Source of the DNA: Mayamaea pseudoterrestris
Taxonomy: Eukaryota > Bacillariophyta > Bacillariophyceae > Sellaphorales > Sellaphoraceae
Assembly (NCBI GenBank): GCA_027923505.1
Contig: BROI01000001.1
Location: forward strand, 2,350,001-2,414,000
Direction of reading: 5' to 3'
DNA: 64,000 nt
In this document: in pieces, positions 34,170-43,714 of the stretch
Layout: every line of letters starts with the position of its first letter
Position numbering within the stretch: the stretch's first letter is position 1
Notes under the pieces: model-generated
The model's input: the letters and a program-made list of their open reading frames with translations, nothing else
The model's database searches: none
What the model was told of the DNA's origin: nothing
Position numbers and translations under genes: made by a program

Positions 34170-37100
34170 TCACTCTATAAGTGTTACTCCCGGACATAGA
34201 GCAGCTATGATAGTTTTCTTCGCCAGCAGAGACGCGAAGAGCGCCCCAAGGACTTGCTGGTCGTCGCCACGAAAGTGGATTGACATACTAGGCGTGTTCT
34301 TTCCACTTTCATTCTCTATAAGGCATGCAAAAACGCGATTTCCTTGTAAAGTCATGAAAGCCCATAAGGCTGTAGCAAATCCTCCAGGTACGGCTTCTCC
34401 ATCCCACTTCAAGGCTGAAATACTGGCTAGCTTTTTGTCAGTGGTGGAACATGGCGTCACCTGGTTATCTGACGGAGCGACTTTTAGTTCCGCCACGCGA
34501 AAAGGCATACTGAACCAAAAGAAACGGAAAGTCGAAACATCACCCCAGAAATTAGTAAAGAAGACTAGGGGGCATGGCTGCATGCCAGTGAATGGTGACA
34601 AAGCTAGCGAATCTCCTTGTAGAACGGCATTCTCCGATTCACTTCCTTCAGCTGAATCATCGATCTTAGCCTTTATTTGGAAATCGTCTTCACCACTCTT
34701 ACTTTCCCCACCCGTGGCGGTGCTGGCATCTCCGTGGGCAGCCAGTCCTTCTCCGCTCCATTTAGCACCAATGTCATCGCGCTCGGCTGGAACATTTCGA
34801 TAAACGACAGATGGAACTAGAACACCAGCAATAATCGACAATGTCGGGCTGATCGATACCTCATACAGCAACTGTTCACCAGAACGAATTTCTTGCTTAT
34901 ACACAGCCGAGCAGGAGACAAGCGGTATTGCTTCAAAAGTTTTGTCTGGACATCCACCTAAGAGTGCATCGGCGTCGTCGACACATGTAGATGATATCGT
35001 GAGACCACCATCATGTCGTAACACGCCAAGTTCCAATTTCATTCCTTCAGAAAGCTCCGCAGGAACTGTGTTGAAAGCTTTCATTAAAACAGTTACACGA
35101 AATTCTTCTTCGCCGTCGCAACGGAGATATCGTCTGGAAGTGTATGCGGCAATCAAAGCAACTGCGTCGGACGCGGCCGAACATTGCGCGACAGATGACT
35201 CCCATGATGCCAATGGAGCGCCTAATACTCCTTGCATGCGTCCGTCTTTAGAACTAAACTGCGTTGGAATATTCAGTCGAAGCCAAGGGGACGGACGCGA
35301 TGGTGTTAAACCCGAATCGACGGACGAGGATGACGCCAAAATGCATTGTTGGGTCCGCACAGCGATGGTTTGTCGGATCAGTTGCGTCAAATGGCCGCTA
35401 ACAATCTTTTCGCCATCAATGGCAACAGCTTTGGCGTTTGAAACAAGAGGTTTTATCTTAGGTTTGACCGGCAGCTTGATGAGCTCTGAACTTGGAAAGG
35501 GTACAGTGAGATCGACCCTCCCTTCGTTTTGGTACTCTGAATGAATGCGAGCTACCGCAGCGTCACAGACAGGTCCCACAATAGAAATTATTGAATCGTC
35601 CACTGGTGTTTCGTCTACCTTTCCTTGCAGCAGCGCAACGGCAAATGTGACGAGAACTTTGGTTTCCTGGCTTGAACCAAAGCGTCGTCGCCACGAGCAC
35701 GCTACCAATGCGATGTTTTCGATGACAGCCACAGACGCACGCAAAGCTTCCTTCGCTAGCGTCTTCACTGGGTCTCTTCTCTTTTTGCCTTCGCTATCTA
35801 TTACTGGTGGATTGTGACCTTCCAATATTTTAGAGAGTAATCGCTTGGGACCTATAGCGACCGCAATGGCTCGCGCAGTATTCACTCGCAACGACAGAGG
35901 CGATCCCCTATCCAGATGCTGTCGAATCGACATCATTCGGCTTTCAACCCAAGCATCAGCCGCCAAAGTCAGTAAATACATCCGCAAGTGGTGCGACGCA
36001 AGACCTTGTTTCGTTTCGTATGCGGCAAACTCGTCCATAATTGTCAATGCGCTGTCGGCCTCATCCACGTCAACTGCGCCGAACCTTGAGTGGAACGCAG
36101 CAGACTCCAAAAGTGGATCCCAAAGCAAATGTGGCAGACATGCATTCGATGCTAATTTGACTGCGACAGAAGCGTCGACATTAATTAATCCAGCCGTATG
36201 TAGGTATAACTGAACGAGACGGGCGTATGCCGCCCCGCCTGCCGTGAGGAGCGACAAGTTTTCCTCCAGATAAAGCGCATTATTGCCCAATATGACGCAT
36301 GAGCGGAACGTCAGCAGAACAGTCCTCGCAAGTCTCAACCAGTTTGTCACTATGGCTGACTCCGCGTCGAAAATTATTGGTGAATTATCAAAATTGAATT
36401 GAAATCGTCGTCCTGTTTCGACCGCCACAGACGAAAAGACCAAGAGCAGCTCGTCAAACAACGATATGACCGTTGACTGCTTCCGTTCATTGATGATTGC
36501 TGTGAACGATGAGGTCGAAAAGAATATTTCCAGCGCGATATGGCGTTCCATATTTGTTTCTATTGGTCCATCCATGAAGAAGCTCAAGGCAATTTCTGCC
36601 AGCAACCCAGTCTTCGCTGGGCGGCGATAGCTCTTGTAGCCTTGCAGCTCCGTCAACACACCTGGCGAGCAAACTCCAAACGGCGCTTGCGTTGTCGATG
36701 GTAGCATTGCAACCAAATTGGTGACAAATATCAAATGCTTCGTGCGCTCCATGAGCGGAATCCCTCGCGCTGCCACAATAAGCAAAGCTAGCAAGCCAAT
36801 CGTTTGCTCCGTGCACAAGGGCACTGCCAGCTCCTGCCGCAACACTTGAACTGCCGTTTGACAAACGTCCTGAACCCATAGTTGGTTGGGACAAACGTGC
36901 GCCAATCGCAACGCCGCCTGACATGCAGCAAGTAATCCGTGCAGACTCGTTGCTTGCATGGCTGGAAGCAGCATGCTTCGAACAACCACATCCACCAATC
37001 CAATTGCATCTACTTCTGTCCATCGCTTGGCAAAAGCCGTTCGATCCATAGTAGACAATAGACTAGGCGTTGTCTTGACGTGATGAACCAAGCAGGCAGT

Positions 37101-37931
37101 CAAGGTTGGCAACGCAGCGCTTGTTAGTTGCGTCGACTTGTACATGGAAATTCGCTCAACGCTTTGAATCAATCGTGGCGCCATTATATTGTCCAAAATG
37201 CGCGTCGAAAGTTCCATTTGCGGAATGGCCGGATCTTCGTCGACAATGTTGCGGAGGCTGGGTGCATAGGGAGACGGTTTACAAAACCCAATGGATAGCA
37301 CTTCGCGTTGTAATTCATCGTCCACTAAGCTACCAGCCGTGGCTGCGTTTGACAGAACCATGATTCCAATCGCCTCCATGGCGCTTGCCGAAACACCATC
37401 GTCAGAGTCATCCAAAACTGCAGCCACCAAACAAGAGGGCACTTCAGCTCCAATTTCATCCTCGAGCTCCCCAAGGCGAGTGTCTCTGGATGAGAATAGC
37501 AACGGCGACGGTCTAATTTTCGCGTACGCAGACCTTGCTAGAATAGCTAGTGTTTTACATGCTAGAATGCGACATCGCCGATCTTTATGCTGCTGACTGC
37601 ACAGCATGAGTGCCTGGAAATATGATCGTACATTTTCGACGTAAGTGGCTTCATGAAAAAGAAACGACGAGGCCACGGAAGCGGAGTCTTGTACAACTGC
37701 CGACGAGTTACAACCTGCGAATTGCGTGAGTTGCAAACAAGCCTTGGCGACGCTGATGTAATTAGAATGTTCGTCTTTGAAAACGTGCAGCGTTGAGGTT
37801 GGATCAGATGACCCAAGCGGAGGAAACATTAAAGCTACAGCAGCAGTATCTTCGCCGATTTTTTTGGATGTTGCTGGCGATAGCGCTCCTTCTTGCTTGG
37901 TATTGAACGAAGCTGATGATGGAGTGCTCAT
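34170..37931 (-). CDS. Large adaptin-like protein, probably TPLATE-related (TSET/TPLATE complex)
   Basis: A single exon of 1,253 residues. The start is taken at MSTPSSASF; the frame stays open upstream only because it runs into a 42-bp minisatellite. The N-terminal two-thirds is helical, with HEAT/adaptin-like texture (for example RILACKTLAILARSAYAKI, AIGIMVLSNAA), and the last 350 residues look like a beta-rich appendage. Near the end, PLVFFTNFWGDVSTFRFFWF and GGFATALWAFMTLQGNRVFA resemble the terminal part of plant TPLATE (PVEFFRLW and GGFVGMMIFG regions). TPLATE is a large subunit of an ancient adaptor-like complex acting in endocytosis at the plasma membrane. The match is made by eye and is tentative; another HEAT-repeat trafficking protein is possible. 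There is a Gly/Asp/Ser-rich disordered insert at about residues 1,070-1,120. Confidence 0.5.
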   Translation of the reverse strand: MSTPSSASFNTKQEGALSPATSKKIGEDTAAVALMFPPLGSSDPTSTLHVFKDEHSNYISVAKACLQLTQFAGCNSSAVVQDSASVASSFLFHEATYVENVRSYFQALMLCSQQHKDRRCRILACKTLAILARSAYAKIRPSPLLFSSRDTRLGELEDEIGAEVPSCLVAAVLDDSDDGVSASAMEAIGIMVLSNAATAGSLVDDELQREVLSIGFCKPSPYAPSLRNIVDEDPAIPQMELSTRILDNIMAPRLIQSVERISMYKSTQLTSAALPTLTACLVHHVKTTPSLLSTMDRTAFAKRWTEVDAIGLVDVVVRSMLLPAMQATSLHGLLAACQAALRLAHVCPNQLWVQDVCQTAVQVLRQELAVPLCTEQTIGLLALLIVAARGIPLMERTKHLIFVTNLVAMLPSTTQAPFGVCSPGVLTELQGYKSYRRPAKTGLLAEIALSFFMDGPIETNMERHIALEIFFSTSSFTAIINERKQSTVISLFDELLLVFSSVAVETGRRFQFNFDNSPIIFDAESAIVTNWLRLARTVLLTFRSCVILGNNALYLEENLSLLTAGGAAYARLVQLYLHTAGLINVDASVAVKLASNACLPHLLWDPLLESAAFHSRFGAVDVDEADSALTIMDEFAAYETKQGLASHHLRMYLLTLAADAWVESRMMSIRQHLDRGSPLSLRVNTARAIAVAIGPKRLLSKILEGHNPPVIDSEGKKRRDPVKTLAKEALRASVAVIENIALVACSWRRRFGSSQETKVLVTFAVALLQGKVDETPVDDSIISIVGPVCDAAVARIHSEYQNEGRVDLTVPFPSSELIKLPVKPKIKPLVSNAKAVAIDGEKIVSGHLTQLIRQTIAVRTQQCILASSSSVDSGLTPSRPSPWLRLNIPTQFSSKDGRMQGVLGAPLASWESSVAQCSAASDAVALIAAYTSRRYLRCDGEEEFRVTVLMKAFNTVPAELSEGMKLELGVLRHDGGLTISSTCVDDADALLGGCPDKTFEAIPLVSCSAVYKQEIRSGEQLLYEVSISPTLSIIAGVLVPSVVYRNVPAERDDIGAKWSGEGLAAHGDASTATGGESKSGEDDFQIKAKIDDSAEGSESENAVLQGDSLALSPFTGMQPCPLVFFTNFWGDVSTFRFFWFSMPFRVAELKVAPSDNQVTPCSTTDKKLASISALKWDGEAVPGGFATALWAFMTLQGNRVFACLIENESGKNTPSMSIHFRGDDQQVLGALFASLLAKKTIIAALCPGVTLIE

Positions 37932-38026
37932 GGTGAAATGAAACGAAACGATTATTATGTATGTTGTTATGATCTTGTGCTGCCAATTCAGACTGCAGAT
38001 TTTCAATGTCGGTGAGGTTAAAAGAG

Positions 38027-38363
38027 TTTTCACTGGCACTCGTTTCATACTATTGCCTCATGACGCAGTTTTCACTGGCACTCGTTTCACAATATAGCCT
38101 TATGACGCAGTTTTCACTGGCACTCGTTTCGTACTATTGCCTTATGACGCACTTTTCACTGGCACTCATTTCAACAGAATAATTGGCTGACGCAGTTTTC
38201 ACTGGCACTCGTTTCATACTATTGCCTTATGACGTAGTTTTCCCTGGCAGTCGTTTCACAATATGGCCTCATGACGCAGTTTTCACTGGCACTCGTTTTA
38301 CAATATAGCCCATTGACGCAGTTTTCACTGGCACTCGTTTCATATTATTGCCTTCTGACGAAG
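38027..38363 (+). repeat. 42-bp minisatellite, 8 copies, in a divergent promoter
   Basis: Eight tandem units of 42 bp (one of about 44), each with TTTTCACTGGCACTCGTTTC, a variable AT-rich middle and TGACGCAG at the end. It lies between the start of the TPLATE-like gene (minus) and gamma-tubulin (plus), filling most of the 501-bp gap. The TGACGCA/TGACGTA words resemble half-sites of bZIP (CRE-type) factors; that reading is inference. The same unit, inverted, recurs at 61,126-61,507. Confidence 0.97.
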
Positions 38364-38432
38364 TGAACAGGTGGCCGCGCCGTCCACCATGGCGTTACTT
38401 TGCGTTGCTGGAGTGATTTTGCATCATCAACC

Positions 38433-39905
38433 ATGCCGCGAGAAATCATTACACTCCAAGTCGGTCAATGCGGTAACCAGATAGGCGGAGAATTTTGGAA
38501 ACAACTCTGCCTCGAGCATGGCATCCAAGACGACGGGTCGTTAGTGGACCTTCCAAACAATGCAACAAGTGACGACCGCAAGGACGTTTTCTTTTATCAG
38601 TCAGATGACGACAAGTACATTCCTCGAGCACTCTTGATTGACCTGGAGCCCCGTATTGTTCACCGTCTTGCGTTTGCGCACAAGCTTTACAATACGGAGA
38701 ACATGTTTGTCGCCAGTGACGGAGGCGGCGCTGGAAACAATTGGGCCAGTGGCTTTCGACAAGGACAAGAGTACCAGGAGCAAGTCTTGGATATGATTGA
38801 TCGAGAGAGCGACAATAGCGACTCATTGGAGGGGTTTGTCTTGACTCATAGTATTGCTGGCGGAACGGGTTCTGGCATGGGCTCATTTTTACTGGAAGCA
38901 ATTAACGATCACTATCCGAGAAAGATTATTACAACCTACAGCGTCTTTCCGAGTTGGGAGGATCAGTCGGACGTTGTTGTTCAGCCATACAACAGTTTGC
39001 TGACTCTTAAGCGTCTGACTCTTAATGCGGATGCAGTCGTTGTCTTGGACAATACTGCGCTCAATCGCATTGCCACGGAACGACTTCGCATTGAGAACCC
39101 ATCCGTCGACCATTTGAACAGTCTGGTCGCAACTATCATGGCTGCCAGTACCACGACGCTCCGATATCCTGGATATACAAATAATGATATGATTGGTTTA
39201 CTGGCCAGTCTCATTCCCACACCACGATGCCACTTTCTCATTGCCGGATACACACCATTAACATCACCTGACGCTACTGCTGAAGCCACACAAGGAATTC
39301 GAAAAACAACTGTTTTGGACGTTATGCGACGACTCACCAACAACAAGTCTGTCATGGTCTCAGCCGATACGGCAGCTGGCTGCTACATTTCCTTACTCAA
39401 CATTATTCAAGGCAACGACATTGACCCTCGTGACATTCACAAGGCGCTTCAACGCATTCGGGAACGCAATGCACTTTCCTTTATTCCATGGGGACCGGCC
39501 AGTGTGCAAGTAGCGCTGGCCAAGCGATCACCTTTTGTGCAGTCGCGACACAAGGTGTCGGGCTTCATGCTGGCGAATCATACCAACATTGCAGAGCTTT
39601 TTGATCGCGTGTTGAACCAGTATGATAGGATTCGATCGCGAAATGCGTTTCTAGACAATTATCGACGCGAACCAATGTTTGCCGACTCATTGGATGAGTT
39701 TGACACATCACGCGAAGTCGTTCAGAACCTTGTGGATGAGTATCGAGCTTGCGAACGAGCCGATTATGTCGACTTTGGCTGCACTACGACTGCAGGTAAT
39801 GCCTCGTCGTCAACCATGGCAAGCCAATCCAGTGCAGCAGCACCAAGCAAGGGTTCAACAACTGGGGCAAATAGCACAAAGAGTCAGCGAGTGACAAGAA
39901 CGTAA
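38433..39905 (+). CDS. TUBG1: Gamma-tubulin
   Basis: Single exon, 490 residues, a little longer than the typical ~450-475 because of a Ser/Thr-rich tail. The start is at [18 protein letters not shown], the conserved tubulin N-terminus; 11 codons upstream in frame are not conserved. The GTP-binding glycine loop GGTGSG is at residues 143-148. The words [17 protein letters not shown] and [24 protein letters not shown], with NNDMIGLL, are gamma-type rather than alpha or beta. It nucleates microtubules at centrosome-like or spindle-pole organisers within gamma-tubulin complexes. It is transcribed away from the 42-bp minisatellite and converges on the next gene with 99 bp between them. Confidence 0.97.
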   Translation: MPREIITLQVGQCGNQIGGEFWKQLCLEHGIQDDGSLVDLPNNATSDDRKDVFFYQSDDDKYIPRALLIDLEPRIVHRLAFAHKLYNTENMFVASDGGGAGNNWASGFRQGQEYQEQVLDMIDRESDNSDSLEGFVLTHSIAGGTGSGMGSFLLEAINDHYPRKIITTYSVFPSWEDQSDVVVQPYNSLLTLKRLTLNADAVVVLDNTALNRIATERLRIENPSVDHLNSLVATIMAASTTTLRYPGYTNNDMIGLLASLIPTPRCHFLIAGYTPLTSPDATAEATQGIRKTTVLDVMRRLTNNKSVMVSADTAAGCYISLLNIIQGNDIDPRDIHKALQRIRERNALSFIPWGPASVQVALAKRSPFVQSRHKVSGFMLANHTNIAELFDRVLNQYDRIRSRNAFLDNYRREPMFADSLDEFDTSREVVQNLVDEYRACERADYVDFGCTTTAGNASSSTMASQSSAAAPSKGSTTGANSTKSQRVTRT

Positions 39906-40004
39906 TCATTATGCAATAAGTTAGGATTAGATGAAAACTATTTATTGGCAGTTCCGCGAAACGTTTGCCTTCAAAAGATAACATTCAATTAGTCTTTTTT
40001 TGTA

Positions 40005-43000
40005 TCATTCGCGTAGCATCCACTCGGTGACATCAAATGATGGCATGCGGTCATACGCCGAATTTTCGCTGCCGGAGCTACTGTCAAAAGAGCCGGCGAG
40101 GAACTCCATCCAATCAGCTACGTCGCTGAAAGCCCTGCTTGATACATCGTCTTCATTTTCTTCATCGTCACTTCCGCTAAGGGAGGTACCATCTCCTTCA
40201 GTATCAAAGTCTGTGGTGTCATGTTCGTCGTCACCGGAAATCCAAGATCCGCTGTCTCCTGAGCTCTGAGAGATGTCAGACATTAAAGGAAAGTTGTTTT
40301 TTGTTGGAAGTTCTGCCAACTGAGCCAGACTACTCTCAACAGTAGTAATGATGGCTTCTATTTCTGCATCTGGGACTTGAGACATGTCTGGTTCGTGGTG
40401 TGCGCATGGGGTGCAGTTCATGCGGAAGCAATTGTAGCTGTAAGAAGTGTGAGCCAGTGCAAGTTCATATGGAGCCATTTCGGGTAGTCCCATATGCATG
40501 ACATCATTGTCAACAGTGACATGAGCTGGCGAGGATGTTTCTGATAGTGCTTCTGGCCCGAAAGATTTATCAGCTAATGCTTGATTTTCAGCGATGCACC
40601 GAACATAGCCTTGATATATTCCGTTGCGGTCAACTGTATGTGTTTGTGCTGCAAAAGATGTCAGGACGTATGCAAGGAAGCCTTTGGCAAGTCGGGGTGG
40701 CGCCTGCGATTTGATCATTTGAAGAACCTCGTCAAGGGGCATGGCCGCCGCAAACATTGATGCTACAACTGCAGATCGCTGTCCGGGAACGAGTGCTTGC
40801 GCTGGGATTCTCCTGTGAACGTCACTAGTTAATCCTGCCCGGTTTACCAAAAGCTCGGGTCCATTCGAGCAACTTGTTACCGCTATCTCAAGTTTTTCCT
40901 CCTTCGTCGGAGGCAGCTCTTTCTTGTTGGATTTGCCCCAAGGCCTCATAGCTCGCGCCTTCTTTGCAAGCGTCTGGGCCTTCGTTTCATTTCGCTTGGC
41001 GCGTCCTGCGCCAAACAATCCCTTTTTTCTGAAGGACAACACTGGACTCGGCTTTGATATCGAGTCTTTGTTATCGCTCTCTGAACCAACATTCAAGTGT
41101 GCATCGCCAGCAAGAGCGGACTGAATACCGCAACCACCGTCGTCAATTACTTCCAATCCTTCGTCATCCTCATTGACCGTAGACAACCTTTGTCCCAAGC
41201 CGACATTCCCATTATTCGCCCCACCTTCAGCATTCTGCACCGCCAAGCTGCCAAGTAGGTAGCCGAGGACATAGCTCTCCCGAAATCCATTTTCGTTATT
41301 GTCCTTGTTTCTGGATGGGTCATCGCTTGAAAATGTACCGTGCGAGCCTGGTTCAAACAGCTCCGTCATTTTTTCGTTGCTCGTCGATGGTAACGGTGAC
41401 TCTGAGTCTACTTTCACTACTGGGTTGCACTTTGTTGGCGTTGCACTGGACGACTCCGTGTCTTTGTCGTACGTCGCTGGTGTCTGAAGACGCTGTTCCA
41501 CTAAGGAAGTGCTTGGCTGGTCACGTTGCTCACCTGATTCAATTCTTATGCAACTTTCGTTGTTGTGCTCGTCTTCGCGAGTCTGGTAATGCTCCTCATA
41601 TCTTGGACTAACCGCTGGGCTTGTTAGATCCGTGACATTGCTGTTATCCGTCATGATGTCGTGGTTAGTTGAATCAGGTTTGGTAGGAACAGGATACGTG
41701 TCCAGCTTTGACATGGTATGATACAAGGCGTCGCCAAATACATCCAGAAATCCAAAGATTGACGTTGATGTGGAGTCGATACTTTTCAATTCTGCCGATT
41801 TGGTATGTTGCAACGGGTACGGGTGAGCATCGTCAGAAGTCCTTTTTCTCGACGACGAGCTTGGTGAAAGGGTCGTGGAAGCATTCACTGGCTCATAGGC
41901 CGTATTATTGTCGGGAAAAATGTGTGAAGCTTCGTTCGGTGAACTCATGGACACTAACATTGTCACTTTGGTTGATTCCGCCGTTTCTGAATATGTTGCG
42001 GCCCGCTCCTCATCGACTGCTGCCGCAGGCGTCGAGTCAGCGGCAGGTGCCTGCCCCACTGTTCGAGTGTCGAAAGATGTTGCTGTAGTGTCCTCGATCG
42101 CAATTGCCGGCTTTGGTGACCTCAAATTTTTTAAAAACTTTTGGAATAGGCCTGAGGGATGCTTAGAACTGGAGCTGCTACTTCTGTTGAGTTCCACTGT
42201 TTCTACTTTGCAAATGGGTGCTATCTCGCTGTGGATGCTCTCCTCTTCGTTTTTCAGCTTGCTGGATATGTTGGTTTGAGTCAGCATATCCGTCGCGTCC
42301 AATCGCTCAGGTTCCTGTGCAATATCTGATTCGTCAATGTGGGGTGCTTCCTTTTCACAATCGGGATGTATCTGAGCCAAGCAATCCCAGAGCGAGAAAG
42401 AATCTGTTCCTGTTGTGTCATCTTGTTCAACAACAGAGTCTTTATGGACGATGGAGTTAACAGATTTGCTGCTCGTGACGCGATCAAAGTTGAAGATTGT
42501 AGTCGCCGTTTCATTTCGCTGGGACGTATATTTCGCGACAATTCTCGATAGCGTTGGCTTCTTTTGCTTCTCGTGCTGTCCCGACGATAGAGAATTCGAG
42601 CAAACTGAGCCTATATCCACTGTCACCTTACGTCGGGAGACAGCAGGTGGACATTTGATCACTTTTGAAGCAGCCTTGCTGCGTTTTGATCTTGAACCTT
42701 TTCTCTTGGGTAGTGCTCGAAGCAATGACTTTTCAATGTCTCGCATGGATGGTTCCTCATCGCCAGCCTGTTTGCTTTGCTTAATCAGTTCGTACAACTT
42801 GTCGATTTCGCCTCGAATCTTTGGATTCCTTAATGCCCTTCTTCTGGATCTCAGCCTATGTTTCTCACTGCAACTCGTCGTCTCTCGTTTCTGATCACCG
42901 TCGCGGATACAGGATATTTCATTCTTGGTCTGGCTGACCGATGATGGGTTCCGAGGCTTTGATTTCATCTTCTTCTTTTTCTCTGTCGCTGCTAGCTTAT

Positions 43001-43286
43001 CGGCTGGATCTCGTGTTCGACTCCTGCCTCGCTCGTTCCTTTCCTTTACAGCGCCATCACATTCCTTTCGAACGTTCCGATCCTTCTTCTTTTGAGGTTC
43101 ATTGATAGGAACAGGAAGAGTACATGTCGTATTCTTGTCATGGGTGTTGTTATCCATCAGCTCGCTGTCCGCCTTGCCACTTTTGGAAGATCTTGCAGCT
43201 CTCCTCGCCAAAGCTCTGTGGACTGCCGAGGTTGGTACGCGTCCTTCGGCAAGAGCCGTCACATCCAAATTTTTGCTGCGAAACAT
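40005..43286 (-). CDS. Uncharacterised 1,093-residue disordered protein
   Basis: Single exon. The first in-frame ATG gives MFRSKNLDVTALAEGRVPTS; further upstream the frame has only a non-ATG start. The N-terminal 300 residues are strongly basic, with Lys/Arg runs (KKKDRNVRKE, RLRSRRRALRNPKIRGEIDK) and possible nuclear localisation signals. The middle is Ser/Thr-rich and low in complexity. Residues from about 780 look more folded and include a Cys/His patch (YNCFRMNCTPCAHHEPD). The C-terminus is very acidic (GDGTSLSGSDDEENEDDVSS) and ends SFDVTEWMLRE. I do not recognise a family. The basic-then-acidic layout suggests a nuclear or scaffold role, as inference only. Confidence 0.75.
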   Translation of the reverse strand: MFRSKNLDVTALAEGRVPTSAVHRALARRAARSSKSGKADSELMDNNTHDKNTTCTLPVPINEPQKKKDRNVRKECDGAVKERNERGRSRTRDPADKLAATEKKKKMKSKPRNPSSVSQTKNEISCIRDGDQKRETTSCSEKHRLRSRRRALRNPKIRGEIDKLYELIKQSKQAGDEEPSMRDIEKSLLRALPKRKGSRSKRSKAASKVIKCPPAVSRRKVTVDIGSVCSNSLSSGQHEKQKKPTLSRIVAKYTSQRNETATTIFNFDRVTSSKSVNSIVHKDSVVEQDDTTGTDSFSLWDCLAQIHPDCEKEAPHIDESDIAQEPERLDATDMLTQTNISSKLKNEEESIHSEIAPICKVETVELNRSSSSSSKHPSGLFQKFLKNLRSPKPAIAIEDTTATSFDTRTVGQAPAADSTPAAAVDEERAATYSETAESTKVTMLVSMSSPNEASHIFPDNNTAYEPVNASTTLSPSSSSRKRTSDDAHPYPLQHTKSAELKSIDSTSTSIFGFLDVFGDALYHTMSKLDTYPVPTKPDSTNHDIMTDNSNVTDLTSPAVSPRYEEHYQTREDEHNNESCIRIESGEQRDQPSTSLVEQRLQTPATYDKDTESSSATPTKCNPVVKVDSESPLPSTSNEKMTELFEPGSHGTFSSDDPSRNKDNNENGFRESYVLGYLLGSLAVQNAEGGANNGNVGLGQRLSTVNEDDEGLEVIDDGGCGIQSALAGDAHLNVGSESDNKDSISKPSPVLSFRKKGLFGAGRAKRNETKAQTLAKKARAMRPWGKSNKKELPPTKEEKLEIAVTSCSNGPELLVNRAGLTSDVHRRIPAQALVPGQRSAVVASMFAAAMPLDEVLQMIKSQAPPRLAKGFLAYVLTSFAAQTHTVDRNGIYQGYVRCIAENQALADKSFGPEALSETSSPAHVTVDNDVMHMGLPEMAPYELALAHTSYSYNCFRMNCTPCAHHEPDMSQVPDAEIEAIITTVESSLAQLAELPTKNNFPLMSDISQSSGDSGSWISGDDEHDTTDFDTEGDGTSLSGSDDEENEDDVSSRAFSDVADWMEFLAGSFDSSSGSENSAYDRMPSFDVTEWMLRE

Positions 43287-43714
43287 GGCTATGGTAAGGT
43301 CTTGTCTAAACAAGAAGGAGACGGATGCTTTATTGGAGACTTCTTGAACAGTTAAATTTAAGTTTCCCAAAGCCAGCGAGTGCGTTTCTCCTCGGGCGCT
43401 TAGATTTGGCGACGGCGAGGCGTGCCATCGCCGATGATACTTGGAAGGCGCACCTCGCTCGTGGATTTACTATTGCCTCTCTAAGTGAATGCCATATCGT
43501 ATTCAAAAAGTGTGTCATCCCTTCTAAGTATAGTCCGTTTTCTTTTGAAAGGCACATCAAAACAGCTGTTTCACAAGCTTGCCGCCTTGGTAAGATACCA
43601 TTCGAAGCAGATGGACGCACAACCATCGAATTGCTTGTTCTTTCGCCATTCGACGACAAGAACACGCAACTGCTATCTCATTGATCCGCTCTCTTAATTC
43701 TGTCCTTTGATAGC
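43287..43714. other. Divergent intergenic region
   Basis: 428 bp between the ATGs of the 1,093-residue protein and the WD40 protein. Two short open frames overlap here on opposite strands (about 110-119 codons); neither has a recognisable product, and the codons do not favour one over the other. It is read as a shared promoter region. Confidence 0.5.

Noticed and set aside
34207-36213. Plus-strand frames of 198, 200, 90 and 122 codons
   Set aside because: They are antisense shadows of the long TPLATE-like gene.
36487-37023. Minus-strand frame of 178 codons
   Set aside because: It is a different frame inside the TPLATE-like gene.
37932-38048. N-terminal extension of the TPLATE-like protein (beginning KRVPVKT)
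   Set aside because: Those codons come from the 42-bp minisatellite; the same peptide appears at 61.3-61.5 kb, where it is clearly repeat-derived.
43325-43684. Small genes in the divergent gap (119 codons plus, 111 codons minus)
   Set aside because: They overlap each other on opposite strands and match nothing.
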